From positions 124,001 to 188,000 of the forward strand of contig JAPMXV010000063.1 of NCBI GenBank assembly GCA_026936335.1: a DNA stretch of 64,000 nt, in the 5' to 3' direction. A program made the translations under genes and the position numbers. Below the pieces are notes generated by a model that saw only the letters and a program-made list of their open reading frames with translations, did no database searches and was not told where the DNA came from. This document shows, piece after piece, positions 19,401 to 27,261 of the stretch (its first letter is position 1; each line of letters opens with the position of its first letter). This stretch comes from Mantamonas sphyraenae. Lineage: Eukaryota; CRuMs; Mantamonadidae.

Positions 19401-20786
19401 CGACAGTGCCGCATACGCAAACTCGGACAGAATGCTGTGCCTGCCACCGCCTCGACGTCCCCACACGTACGCCGACAACGCCGACGGCGCCAAGTGCTCA
19501 TCTTGCGCCCCTGTGCCACCATTGGCATCATTGCCGTCATTGCCATCACTGCCATCGTCCACATCCGTGTCCACGCCACGCTCCTCGTCCCATCGTCCCA
19601 GACGGCCCTGTTTGTGCAAGTAGCACCATTGCAGGACTGTGGACAGCGCATCTGTGCAGCCGTACTCCTCACGCAGTGCCACAAACTCTTTGTACATGTT
19701 TGCATACATGCGCCTGCGCACTTCCGTGGACCTGTCCCTGCGCGTACGGTGTGGCAGACGCGGCAGTTGCGAACGCGCCGTGTGCAGCTGCGTCACCTCG
19801 TGCAGCGACGCCAACACACGATCCAATGGGGCGTCTCGGATGCCCACCAGACCCATGCGAGGAGCAGGCGGCAAGTTGAAGTGGCCCTGCACACGCGGCT
19901 GCCGCAGCATCTGCAAACTCGTCACGTCGGTCGACGCCCAGTGCATCATCAGCGGGGCGTCGCGAAAGTTGCGCGGCAGACGGGAACAGGCGTAGGCAAA
20001 GGCAGCGTCCAGGGTGTGGGTGTGGAACACACACGCATACAGGGCGTGGGTGAACAGCAGCTGTACCGTCGCCGGGGTGTCGTCGTGGAAGCCAATGACA
20101 GTGGGCACACATCGACTGAACTGGTACACCAGTCGTTCGTGGTGTTGTCCGGTGAGCACCAGACATTGGATGCCACAATGCTGCAGCTTGGCGTCCTGCG
20201 ACTTGTCCAGCAACTCCTGCACGTCCGCCACGCTCACCTGCGACAGGTCGTGCATAATCAGATTCTTGCGGCTGCTGCTCACGTCCATATGGTCCAAATG
20301 GACCATGGACGGCGGTAGCTGGCGCAGTTTGGCCAGTAGCCGCGGTACATCGAAGCAGTTTGTGTGCGACACCAAAATGCGATTCCGGTACCACGCCTCC
20401 CGTGAGCTGCGAGCCACTTCGATCACACTGTTGACACATGGATCCAATCTATACCACTCCCACGTCCAGTCCTTGTCATACAGCCGTCCCATCACCATCA
20501 CGTGCAGGTGGGACGCCGTCCGCGCTGGCGACTTGCTGCTTGCTCGCCCACGCACTTTCTCGCTGCTTGTTTCCTCCGTCCCTGCCAATGCCACGGCCAT
20601 GTCTGCACTGCGCTTGGCTGCCCGTCGATGTTCCGCCCTCGTCAGCCGGTCCCGTTCCTCTGCCTCCACGTACTCCCAGTACGGCGGGTCGTACAACCCA
20701 TCCCGCGGCACACTCGGCAGCTGCTCCATTGCCACAGACCGCACGCTTGTGTCCCGGTACGTGTATGCTTCGTACACATGCGTCAT
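16452..20786 (-). CDS. NLR-like protein: CHAT-like domain, degenerate STAND NTPase, TPR-like helices
   Basis: A single exon of 1444 residues from ATG 20786 (ATG 20729 is an alternative). Residues about 140-290 follow the CHAT (caspase-HetF) pattern: 'LPPSMVHLDHMDVSSS' for the His strand, 'GIQCLVLTGQHHERLVYQF' for the Cys strand, then 'CVPTVIGFHDDTPATVQLLF' and 'LDAAFAYACSRL'. At about 430, 'SAYVWGRRGGGRHSILSEFA' and 'RRQFVWWLDASTKHTATAGL' resemble the P-loop start of NB-ARC/STAND modules; 'MPWLLLVNDAPDEHTLLEWF' resembles Walker B. The C-terminal half is helical and TPR-like. In each site the usual residues are substituted: His-Gly to His-Met, Cys to Gln, and the Walker A Gly-Lys-Thr to Gly-Arg-His. 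This would be a sensor or scaffold of immune type that may have lost protease and NTPase activity. The domain calls are inference. Confidence 0.6.
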   Translation of the reverse strand: MTHVYEAYTYRDTSVRSVAMEQLPSVPRDGLYDPPYWEYVEAEERDRLTRAEHRRAAKRSADMAVALAGTEETSSEKVRGRASSKSPARTASHLHVMVMGRLYDKDWTWEWYRLDPCVNSVIEVARSSREAWYRNRILVSHTNCFDVPRLLAKLRQLPPSMVHLDHMDVSSSRKNLIMHDLSQVSVADVQELLDKSQDAKLQHCGIQCLVLTGQHHERLVYQFSRCVPTVIGFHDDTPATVQLLFTHALYACVFHTHTLDAAFAYACSRLPRNFRDAPLMMHWASTDVTSLQMLRQPRVQGHFNLPPAPRMGLVGIRDAPLDRVLASLHEVTQLHTARSQLPRLPHRTRRDRSTEVRRRMYANMYKEFVALREEYGCTDALSTVLQWCYLHKQGRLGRWDEERGVDTDVDDGSDGNDGNDANGGTGAQDEHLAPSALSAYVWGRRGGGRHSILSEFAYAALSQSQRRQFVWWLDASTKHTATAGLLDLAVALGVAPKHKHASLLACQQGDTELIVRALLLHLNTAYRARGPGSDMPWLLLVNDAPDEHTLLEWFPPLRTLARGHVVLMGLSPPELFPVSAGRACFRVSLSLNNTALLMVFLQHSGRMNDTLLQPHNFNLLHELAAVFGTPHTAQMLGALVRHSPDTLHLPTLFDKLLAFSELWNSSEQIARRACARVPLPVMRKADLWCMCVLSLLLDVLEEKQPGVWALADFVSWLHHHNIPFSLLESFVHFYMRPQEEESTRAQTTQCVKLLQDVGLLKRTAVHSTLMYSASTWHSTLLHHRPSHEPTRAFVVAAQMALQREFVFHHGTASMHGFTGAMFAHCHHYYLAARESLYEPAPSTAEEVEQADDNDGDQVTRLPPSSALAVLGNQLLYFQRARCDRTSFEALLRTQERLVGAGRSQSLQWATSLHHCILQEMTWLLRESSSSLGLNGHRTASQLLSMAQEEADIVSRCVEHHMDVHVATAWVDVSAVYREQGRRRRARRLSAMALDVLFTLVETGARPSSSTTTGHTSTEVLVARTREAYAVHKETLRQIGTTEAWKELRVWTQRMIVLLGGQPEPRTWMAPPVVIGRQAVKEARHAYRKRVLRLQSLVETYADACLRMGDVATAVDLYSDVLRAVMRLQGVETTAYFAAAYQLATTLMHDSDMRPKAFAILERARDVWISRGVDMSHRSYLISHILSTLATLAFEAQRPQWWVLRGEAELFVMHNRRPISRYQAVRELRGRITMEVSQGAVDIAVGAVWALMQLHRSLRCCDMLQELPEILAWLSGQLFVLGCYADALEHSRMAVVLRTFYLSERAPTHEHDSINSTMLHMNACVANMSLLNLASSSTGSVDNETPRSRYWSKNHPWRHMYSAQQVYDDVRVRDRLHMSDIFDNSDPEQLLIRPGLTMTNTIAAQNAAAQHAQAEAGSQAGDAGGHGHGFNKNHGNGDTVQKPSL

Positions 20787-20817
20787 TTGCGTCTGTATTC
20801 GTCGGGTTCGTTTGTGG

Positions 20818-22803
20818 CTACCTGCGCCATTCTGACCTGCCCTCCATCCTCCCCACTTCCGGTCCAACTTCCACCTCCACGTCTGTCCGTGTGCCTCGCA
20901 GCCCCACAATCCAATCCAACACATCCGGTGTGATGTGTCGCCAGTTGTTTGCGTTGCTGCGAAACTTGAAATTGTCCGCCCGCGCACCCGGTGCCGTTCG
21001 TGCCAGAGACGGAGCGTAGTAGTTTGCTCGCATGCTCTTTGTGCCTTGTCGCCTTTCCATCCCCGCCACCCGTGGTTGCTGTCTGCGCATGTGTGACCTG
21101 CTGCTGCCACGTCGTCGTTCTTGTTCCCTCTCAGGCGACAACCACGGCGCGTGGAACGATGCTTGGTGGTTGTCCTCCTCTTCTTCGTCCTCCTCTTCCT
21201 CGTCCTCCTCCTGTCTCCTCTTCTCTCTCCTTTCCTTTCTGCTTCCACGCTTTGATCCACGCTCTCGTGTGTCCTGCTCCGCCAACTCGTGCAGTCGCAT
21301 CGGCGTCGACGACGCAATCGACGGCACACGTCCGTACTCCATCGCCAACGTCCTCTCTTCCTCGTCATCCTCTCCCTCGTCATTTTGTACACGTGCCAGA
21401 GCCACATCCTCCTCCTCCTCTTCGCTGTCCAGCACAAAGGTGTCGTCGTTGGCAATATCAAACAGCGATGGCGTCGCGGCACCCCGTGGCAACCCTTCTC
21501 CCGTTTCAAGCCCCTTCTTTGCACCCACCTTTGGCATTGGCATCGGTGTCAGCGCCGTCCTGGTTGCCACGGCTGACGTGGCTGTGACTGCAGATTGTGA
21601 CGACGCAGACGGCTGCGACGGAGTTGCCGGCTTGGCAGGTCGGTTGCTCTGCTGTGGCAACGCACGGAGCCTGGGTGTGTCCATGTTTGGTTGTGTGTGG
21701 TCCGGTGGATGTCCAAGTGGTTGATTCGTGGTGGGCACGGACGACGACGACGACGACGACGTGGATGCGGCGGCGGCAAAGAGCACCGTCCGTGGCAGCA
21801 GCTGGCTGCTGCCTGACATGATGGACATGTTCTGTGGCACCGCCACCTGTGTTCCCGTCTGCAACTTCCCCTGTGGCATGTGTGTCTCTTGTGTCGCTTG
21901 CTTCCTGCGCTCCCGTGCCACCTGTTCCATGCGGATGGCCGGCGACATGGGTCTGCGGATGTGCGCTTGGTGCGCCGCAGCTCGTGGCACCTCCACGCCA
22001 CCATGGCCATACACTCCGCCACCAGCCCCCACCGAACCGCTCGCACGTGCCATCAGCTGCGGTGCACTGATGCCCGTACCCGTTCCGTCCACCAGTCGTG
22101 CTGCCTGCGCTTCGTCTCTTCCGCGCGCCATGGGGAACGGTCGAAACAAGCGCAAAGGCTGCTGCTGGCCACGAAACGCACTCTGCTCACGCACAGGCCC
22201 CTCTGCTTGATTCGTATCCATCTTTCCTTCTTTGTCCATTGCCCTCTCTGTCTCAATGCCCGACGCTGGTGTCTCTGTGGCGGCCGTGGACGTTGACTCG
22301 GTCGTCTGGGAAGCCTCCTGTGTTGTCTGCTTTGGCGATCCTGTGGCTGCTGCTTGCATCATCACCTGCTGCTGTGCAGACAGCAACGCCTGCATGTTTT
22401 CCCTGTACTGGCGCAACATCTCCTCCTGCTGACTGATCCGCTCTTGCAGCAGGTGGTTCGTCAGCTGCAGCTCCCGCAACGCACGCGGCGACTCGGCCAC
22501 TCCCTCTCCCAGTGCCTCGCTCATGGGCGACATGAAGAATGACTGGTCCTGTCCCAGCTCCCGCTGCGCTGCACCGGAACGTTGCGTATCCGACGATGCA
22601 TGCAACGACGGCGTCGACGGAACCTCGGCCGCCGTCGCCGTCGCCGTCGCCTTTGCTGTCGTTGTGGTTGTCGTTGTCGATGCACTGCCCGCAGATTGTT
22701 CATTCACCACGTCCAAATATTTGACCATGCTGGCCACGTTTGTGCGCCAATTGACCAACAATTCCGACAGCTCCTCCTCCGCCTTTTCCTTGTCGCTCTC
22801 CAT
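20818..22803 (-). CDS. Low-complexity coiled-coil protein, unknown function
   Basis: A single exon of about 660 residues from ATG 22803 ('MESDKEKAEEELSELLVNWR'). I do not recognise the family. A short coiled coil ('LQERISQQEEMLRQYRENMQ') lies near residue 145. The middle is rich in Ser, Thr, Gln and Pro, including runs of seven Thr and eight Ser. Residues about 545-585 are a Glu/Asp/Arg block ('KERREKRRQEEDEEEEDEEE'). The last 60 residues are more ordered: 'NNWRHITPDVLDWIVGLRG' could be a small conserved motif. It is probably nuclear or cytoskeletal, judged only by composition. It lies in the same direction as SF3A3, about 100 bp downstream of it. Confidence 0.6.
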   Translation of the reverse strand: MESDKEKAEEELSELLVNWRTNVASMVKYLDVVNEQSAGSASTTTTTTTAKATATATAAEVPSTPSLHASSDTQRSGAAQRELGQDQSFFMSPMSEALGEGVAESPRALRELQLTNHLLQERISQQEEMLRQYRENMQALLSAQQQVMMQAAATGSPKQTTQEASQTTESTSTAATETPASGIETERAMDKEGKMDTNQAEGPVREQSAFRGQQQPLRLFRPFPMARGRDEAQAARLVDGTGTGISAPQLMARASGSVGAGGGVYGHGGVEVPRAAAHQAHIRRPMSPAIRMEQVARERRKQATQETHMPQGKLQTGTQVAVPQNMSIMSGSSQLLPRTVLFAAAASTSSSSSSSVPTTNQPLGHPPDHTQPNMDTPRLRALPQQSNRPAKPATPSQPSASSQSAVTATSAVATRTALTPMPMPKVGAKKGLETGEGLPRGAATPSLFDIANDDTFVLDSEEEEEDVALARVQNDEGEDDEEERTLAMEYGRVPSIASSTPMRLHELAEQDTRERGSKRGSRKERREKRRQEEDEEEEDEEEEDNHQASFHAPWLSPEREQERRRGSSRSHMRRQQPRVAGMERRQGTKSMRANYYAPSLARTAPGARADNFKFRSNANNWRHITPDVLDWIVGLRGTRTDVEVEVGPEVGRMEGRSEWRR

Positions 22804-22828
22804 TCGGGGGCGTTTTTGTTTTGCATCA

Positions 22829-22870
22829 CACATCGCACACATCGCACACTGCACACTGCACACTGCACCA
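22829..22870. repeat. Short tandem repeats (CACATCG / CACACTG units)
   Basis: Imperfect 7-9-nt units (cacatcg, cacactg) repeat about six times in the narrow gap between the SF3A3 stop and the start of the next minus-strand gene. They probably form part of that gene's promoter or 5' UTR. Confidence 0.75.
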
Positions 22871-22906
22871 CCCACCCACGTCCCCGTGTTTTCTTTGTTT
22901 GTGCTC

Positions 22907-24889
22907 TCACCCCTTGATCACGCCCAGACGCACCAGCTCGTGGTACATCTTCTTGGTGTACACCGTTCCGTCTGCTGCCTCGATCTCCTCGTCCTCCTCC
23001 GGGTTGAACACCTCCACGTCCGCCTTGGTCTTCAGCTTCTCATACAGCTCCTGTGCCTCCTTGATCGATGTGATGTCGTGAAAGTGTGCCGTGTTTGGAA
23101 TGCCCAGGCAGCGCATGCCGTGTGCGTGGCGCCATTCTCGAAAGTGCTTCTCAAACGCTCGCCTGCCCCAGTACGACTCGTTGCCGCAGATTTCACACTT
23201 AAACTCGATGCCCAGGCCGTACAGCTTCCACAGCCAGTACGGGATCGGTTTGCCGTCCACACCCAGTGGCAGGTTCTTCGGGTTGGCCTTGACGTCGTCG
23301 TACACGTCTTCGTCCTCGTCGTCGCCCCCCACGTATCCGTCTGCATGCAGTCCCTCCTGCTCCTCGGCGTACTTTTCTGCCTCCAGTTCGGCCAGCGTCA
23401 TTGTCTGCTTCTTTTCCACGTTGCGTACGGCAGAGTCCACCTGCGTGCCAACCATCTCTGCCACTCGCTTCACCAGAAACTCTGCCTCTGCAACCTGCTT
23501 CTCCACCGCCGCCAGCGCCTTGTGCTTGCCTCCGTCCTTTTCCAGTTTCTTTGCAAACCGTTCGTGCTTCTTGCCCGGCAGATGCGCGTCGTACGTGCTC
23601 TCCTTGGCAAACAGCCGCCTGCACGCCACACAGAACAGGGCTTCGTCCTCCAGCAGCGTCACGCGTGCTGCCTCCTTTGCCGATTCACTCACTTCGTCCT
23701 CGTCCACCCCCAGCTTTGCGTCATCCACACCCACCACCTTGCTTCGCTCCGCCGTCCCTGTTCCCGCAATTGTTTCCGTGTCCATCAGCGAGGACGATGA
23801 TGACGATGATGATGATGACGACGACGTGGCTTCCGTATCCATGGCATCGCCATTGTCGGCTTCTTCTTCACCCTGAGCCTGTGCCTTGGCCAGAGCCAGG
23901 TGTGCATCGCGCGCTGCGTTCCGTTCCGCCCACCATGCCTCACCCCATCCGGGCAGACTCTGTCCCTCGGTCCAACTGCGCTCAAACTCTTCCCTCAGCG
24001 AGCGTAGGATGTCATCCAGATTGTACAGAGGTCGCACCCTGCGCACAAAGTCGCACAGGTACTCCAAGACGGACGTCACATACGCCAGGAACGCCTGGTC
24101 CTTGTCGTACCTTGAGATCTGCTCCAGTTTGTCAAACGTGCGCAGGTACGTCAGGTAGTCCGTGTTCCTGTGTGCCCCGCCTCCTCCTTGCAGCTTCAGG
24201 TTCTGGTACTGCGTGTGCAGCGTGTGCATGTCCACACGCTTCCCGTATGCCTCCTCGCCAGAAAACTGCACCTCTGTACCGTCGTGTGTCCCCGTGTGTA
24301 CCCATCCTCTGTGTCAGTGTCACCAAAACTCTGTTTCCATCGCCCTCATCGCCCATGCGGCGTCTCGCCAGCTCTGCCGCGCGCTTTCCGTCGCCCGTGT
24401 CTTGCCCCCCCCTCCCCGTACGTACCATTCAGCACCTCCGATGCGTCCTCTGCATCCTCATCCACAATGATATCGTATCCGGCCTCGGGATGACGCCTGT
24501 GGTAGTCTTTGAGCTCACGCAGCTGCTCGTAAAAGTGGGAAAACTGCTCGTTTGTGTTGTTGCCTGCCGCAAGCGCAGCCACCTCCTGCTGCATCAGGCT
24601 CTTCTCGCCCGTGTGCATTTCCACCAGCCTTTGGTTTGTGTCCATCAGCTTCTCCACCAATTTGTTGATCCGATGCTGGTTCAGCACGCTTTGCCGTTGC
24701 TGTAGAATCACACACACACGTCGAGGATGTCAGCCACAGCCACAGCCACTCACTCCATCCCCCCCTCCCGCCCTCTTTCCACACACTCACCGTCCTCTGT
24801 TGGTCTCCCATCAGAGCGCAGATCTCCTGCTCGAAGCGCTCCACGTCCTCGTGCAGCGTCCGTGCGTGTTCCAACTGCGTCGAACTCAT
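22907..24889 (-). CDS. SF3A3: Splicing factor 3A subunit 3 (SF3a60/Prp9)
   Basis: Part of the U2 snRNP SF3a complex (family knowledge). Three exons: 24889-24791, 24699-24426 and 24273-22907, with introns of 91 and 152 nt. Exon 2 carries 'FSHFYEQLRELKDYHRRHP', equivalent to the human 'FAEFYNRLKQIKEFHRKHP' segment; the exon 3 junction reads 'EVQFSGEEAYGKRVDMHTL'. The C-terminus holds the matrin-type C2H2 zinc finger 'CEICGNESYWGRRAFEKHF' and the near-invariant 'EWRHAHGMRCLGIPNTAHF'. 'NPKNLPLGVDGKPIPYWLWK' precedes it. A Ser/Asp-rich insertion lies near the middle (coded 23780-23825). The start at 24889 gives 'MSSTQLEHARTLHEDVERFE', in line with the family's helical N-terminus. Confidence 0.93.
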
Positions 24890-25589
24890 GACGGCTTTTG
24901 GCTGCGCAGCCGCTCGCACTAAAAAACACACGGCGATGATTCCTGCGTGAAGGACCACAAACAACACAACACGTGACTCATCCATCTACACTCCCCCTCC
25001 TCTCCCTCAACTTCCTCCCGTCCGCACTCGTGCGCTGTGGACCAAGGTATGTGCCGGACCCACTCGGTTCAACTCCCGACGACCGCCTACAGGCCACGTG
25101 CAGATGATTATAACAAGACGCACCATAGATCTGAAAATATATGATCGAAGCGTCGTTAAATGCACTACCACGATGATGCACGTGTCCAGGCGCCTTTTGC
25201 ACGCACTCAGGTTTTCCTCCTCGCAACGCCACATGCAAACTCACCACCCACGTTTCCCCTCTCCCACCGTTTTCCTCCCGTGATTAGCGTCCCCACGGCT
25301 GTGTACAAGCACAGCTGCCCACGTGCACCCCACAATCCGCCACACGGCCACATGCACCAACACAACCCGTCCCAAGGTGAGTCCCCCATCGTACACCCAA
25401 GCCTCAGCCGGCATCCCGTTCTCGCCCTTCCCGCCCTTCCCGCCTTGCACCTCCTCTCAAGTCACCTGAGAGGATTAGACCTTACTTGGTTCGTGTTTCC
25501 GAGACAGGCATTGTATGCCTTGTCCATGATATCACCTATTATTCAAGACCTATGATCTCGTGACGTTGCCTCTGTTGTGTTCCCGTTTT
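24890..25589. other. Intergenic region of 700 bp with two hairpins, no gene seen
   Basis: Between the SF3A3 start and the next minus-strand gene's stop I find no supported coding frame. The stretch 25081-25165 is AT-richer than its surroundings. Two hairpins occur near its end: a perfect 8-bp stem (25452-25459 with 25467-25474, 7-nt loop), and a 9-bp stem with one bulge (25503-25511 with 25515-25524, 3-nt loop). They may belong to a 3' UTR or to an unrecognised ncRNA. A GGTTCAACTCC at about 25064 matches a tRNA B-box, but no cloverleaf forms around it. Confidence 0.5.
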
Positions 25590-27110
25590 TCAAGTTTGCA
25601 CCGACTTGCCCTGCAGCCAGTCCCACCGCTCAGTCCTCACACCGCCCACATTCTTCTCTGCGTCTGCCCACCAGGCAGGGTCCACAATCTCGTTGGCGTG
25701 GCTTGCCGGAATACGTGCCTTTGTGCAAAAGTGCGACGGCGGATCCGTGTTGTCGATTTCCAGCCGGCTGTTGACGTCGCGTGTGGTCTTGTGGCATCCG
25801 AGATGCGTTAGGGTGTTGAATACAAGGCCTCGTTCGCCGCGTCTGTACATCAATACACTGTCCACAATGCGGGACACCTTGTGTGCGCACGTCATGCCCC
25901 GATCCAGCAAACTCTGGCTCAGTTTCATCCTCTTCTTGATCCCTGCATGGTCGTTCAGCCAGCGATTCAGCGTGGACACAATCACGTCAGGTGGCACGTT
26001 GTGGCGCAGCTCAAACATGGCACTCCTGTACATCGCATCGTCCTCCAGCGGCAGATCAGAGACCACCGCTGTGCCCACCGCAAACGCCTCGGCGTACTTC
26101 ATGATGGCGTAGCGAAACACAGACGCATCGAAAATCACCAGTCTGGAGTTTCCCAGCTGCCTGAGAAAGTCACGTGTCTGGTTCATCAGCGTGCCTGTGT
26201 CCGCTTCGATGTCGATGTACCCCTGGCCGTCGTTGTCCACCCTCAGTCCCATACCCAGCCGTTCCTGCTCACTGAAATGATCCGGATAACCTGGGTGCCC
26301 ACGTGAGATGATCACCTTTGCGTCCAGCTTGCCAGCCATGGCAGCCGCACGCAACGCTACGCGCAACGGATAGAATGGCGCATACAGACTGCCCACAAAG
26401 AGGACATCCGTCGTCCGCTCCTCATAGGGTTTGTGGTAGCGCTTGTGAAAGTCCCCTGCACAGAACGGCAGCTGGTAGATCAACCGCTGCGCCCACATAG
26501 GCTTGTCCTGGAAGAACAGGTAGTTTTCGTACCCGTATGTGGAAAAGATGATGTCTGCCGACTTGACCTCTTCGTAGCACAGTCCATCCTGGCAGTCGCC
26601 CGCTCGGATGGCAATCAGAGTCTTGGGTGTGAGTTCGTCACGCTCCCGTACGATTTGAGCTCGGCTCACAGAGTGCAGTTCCTTCGTGTTTGGAAAGGTC
26701 AGGAAGCAGTAGATCACATCAAAGTGGTTCCTGCCGTACCGGTCCACCACATTCTCGATGGCACTGCGGTTGTTGTTGTACCCTGGCCACCCGGGCCCAA
26801 ACACCTCGGCTTCCCGCACGCACGGATGAACACGCGTCTCCTCAAACACAAACTGTTCCTGCTTGTCCATGCGCGACGCATAGAACGAATACTCGTACCA
26901 GAACAGCAGGGCCACTCCCTCGCCTCCTTCCTCCATGCACTTGACGCGTTCGTCGTCCCACGGGTTCGGCTCCCCGGCAAGCCGTCTGCTTCGTCCACCC
27001 TCCACACTGCTGCTCGTCATCAGCGGCCCGTGTGCGTACCGGCCCACGTACACAAACACTATACACACACACATACACAGCGCCATGCGCTTCAGCGTCT
27101 GGATGCCCAT
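25590..27110 (-). CDS. Type II membrane glycosyltransferase, CgeB/GT1-like, copy A
   Basis: A single exon of 506 residues from ATG 27110. The N-terminus 'LKRMALCMCVCIVFVYVGRY' is a signal anchor, so the rest should be lumenal, probably Golgi. The C-terminal half resembles CgeB/YkvP-type glycosyltransferases (GT-B fold): 'DVLFVGSLYAPFYPLRVALR' and 'ASVFRYAIMKYAEAFAVGTA' followed by 'VVSDLPLEDDAMYRSAMFE' match the nucleotide-sugar site region. The N-terminal half has 'HFDVIYCFLTFPNTKELHS'. Donor and acceptor are unknown. It is a paralog of the divergent neighbour starting at 27262: both end with a related segment around 'KVSRIVDSV..RRGERGL'. The earlier in-frame opening begins upstream of the anchor and is less likely. 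Confidence 0.75.
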   Translation of the reverse strand: MGIQTLKRMALCMCVCIVFVYVGRYAHGPLMTSSSVEGGRSRRLAGEPNPWDDERVKCMEEGGEGVALLFWYEYSFYASRMDKQEQFVFEETRVHPCVREAEVFGPGWPGYNNNRSAIENVVDRYGRNHFDVIYCFLTFPNTKELHSVSRAQIVRERDELTPKTLIAIRAGDCQDGLCYEEVKSADIIFSTYGYENYLFFQDKPMWAQRLIYQLPFCAGDFHKRYHKPYEERTTDVLFVGSLYAPFYPLRVALRAAAMAGKLDAKVIISRGHPGYPDHFSEQERLGMGLRVDNDGQGYIDIEADTGTLMNQTRDFLRQLGNSRLVIFDASVFRYAIMKYAEAFAVGTAVVSDLPLEDDAMYRSAMFELRHNVPPDVIVSTLNRWLNDHAGIKKRMKLSQSLLDRGMTCAHKVSRIVDSVLMYRRGERGLVFNTLTHLGCHKTTRDVNSRLEIDNTDPPSHFCTKARIPASHANEIVDPAWWADAEKNVGGVRTERWDWLQGKSVQT

Positions 27111-27261
27111 GGGGGGAGCGGGAGGGGACTTGGTTCGCAAAAGGGCTGCGTGAGTTGGCGCGTCGCCAATCCCACGCAGCCTTTTGGCACTGCAATGCAC
27201 GCCCTAGCGCCAAGTCAACGGATCCACAACTCCCGTCGTAGTACGCTGTTGGGGAAATTGC

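Noticed and set aside
22907..24271. SF3A3 beginning at 24271 without upstream exons
   Set aside because: That opening lacks an ATG and the conserved N-terminal third, which is present in two upstream exons with correct phases.
25050..25090. GGTTCAACTCC, a perfect tRNA B-box match
   Set aside because: Neither strand gives a T-arm with more than two good pairs or a matching acceptor stem, so no tRNA is called.
25484..25540. Short minus-strand coding exon ending at a GTAAGG donor
   Set aside because: Only about 14 codons, no partner exon found, and no known protein resembles it.
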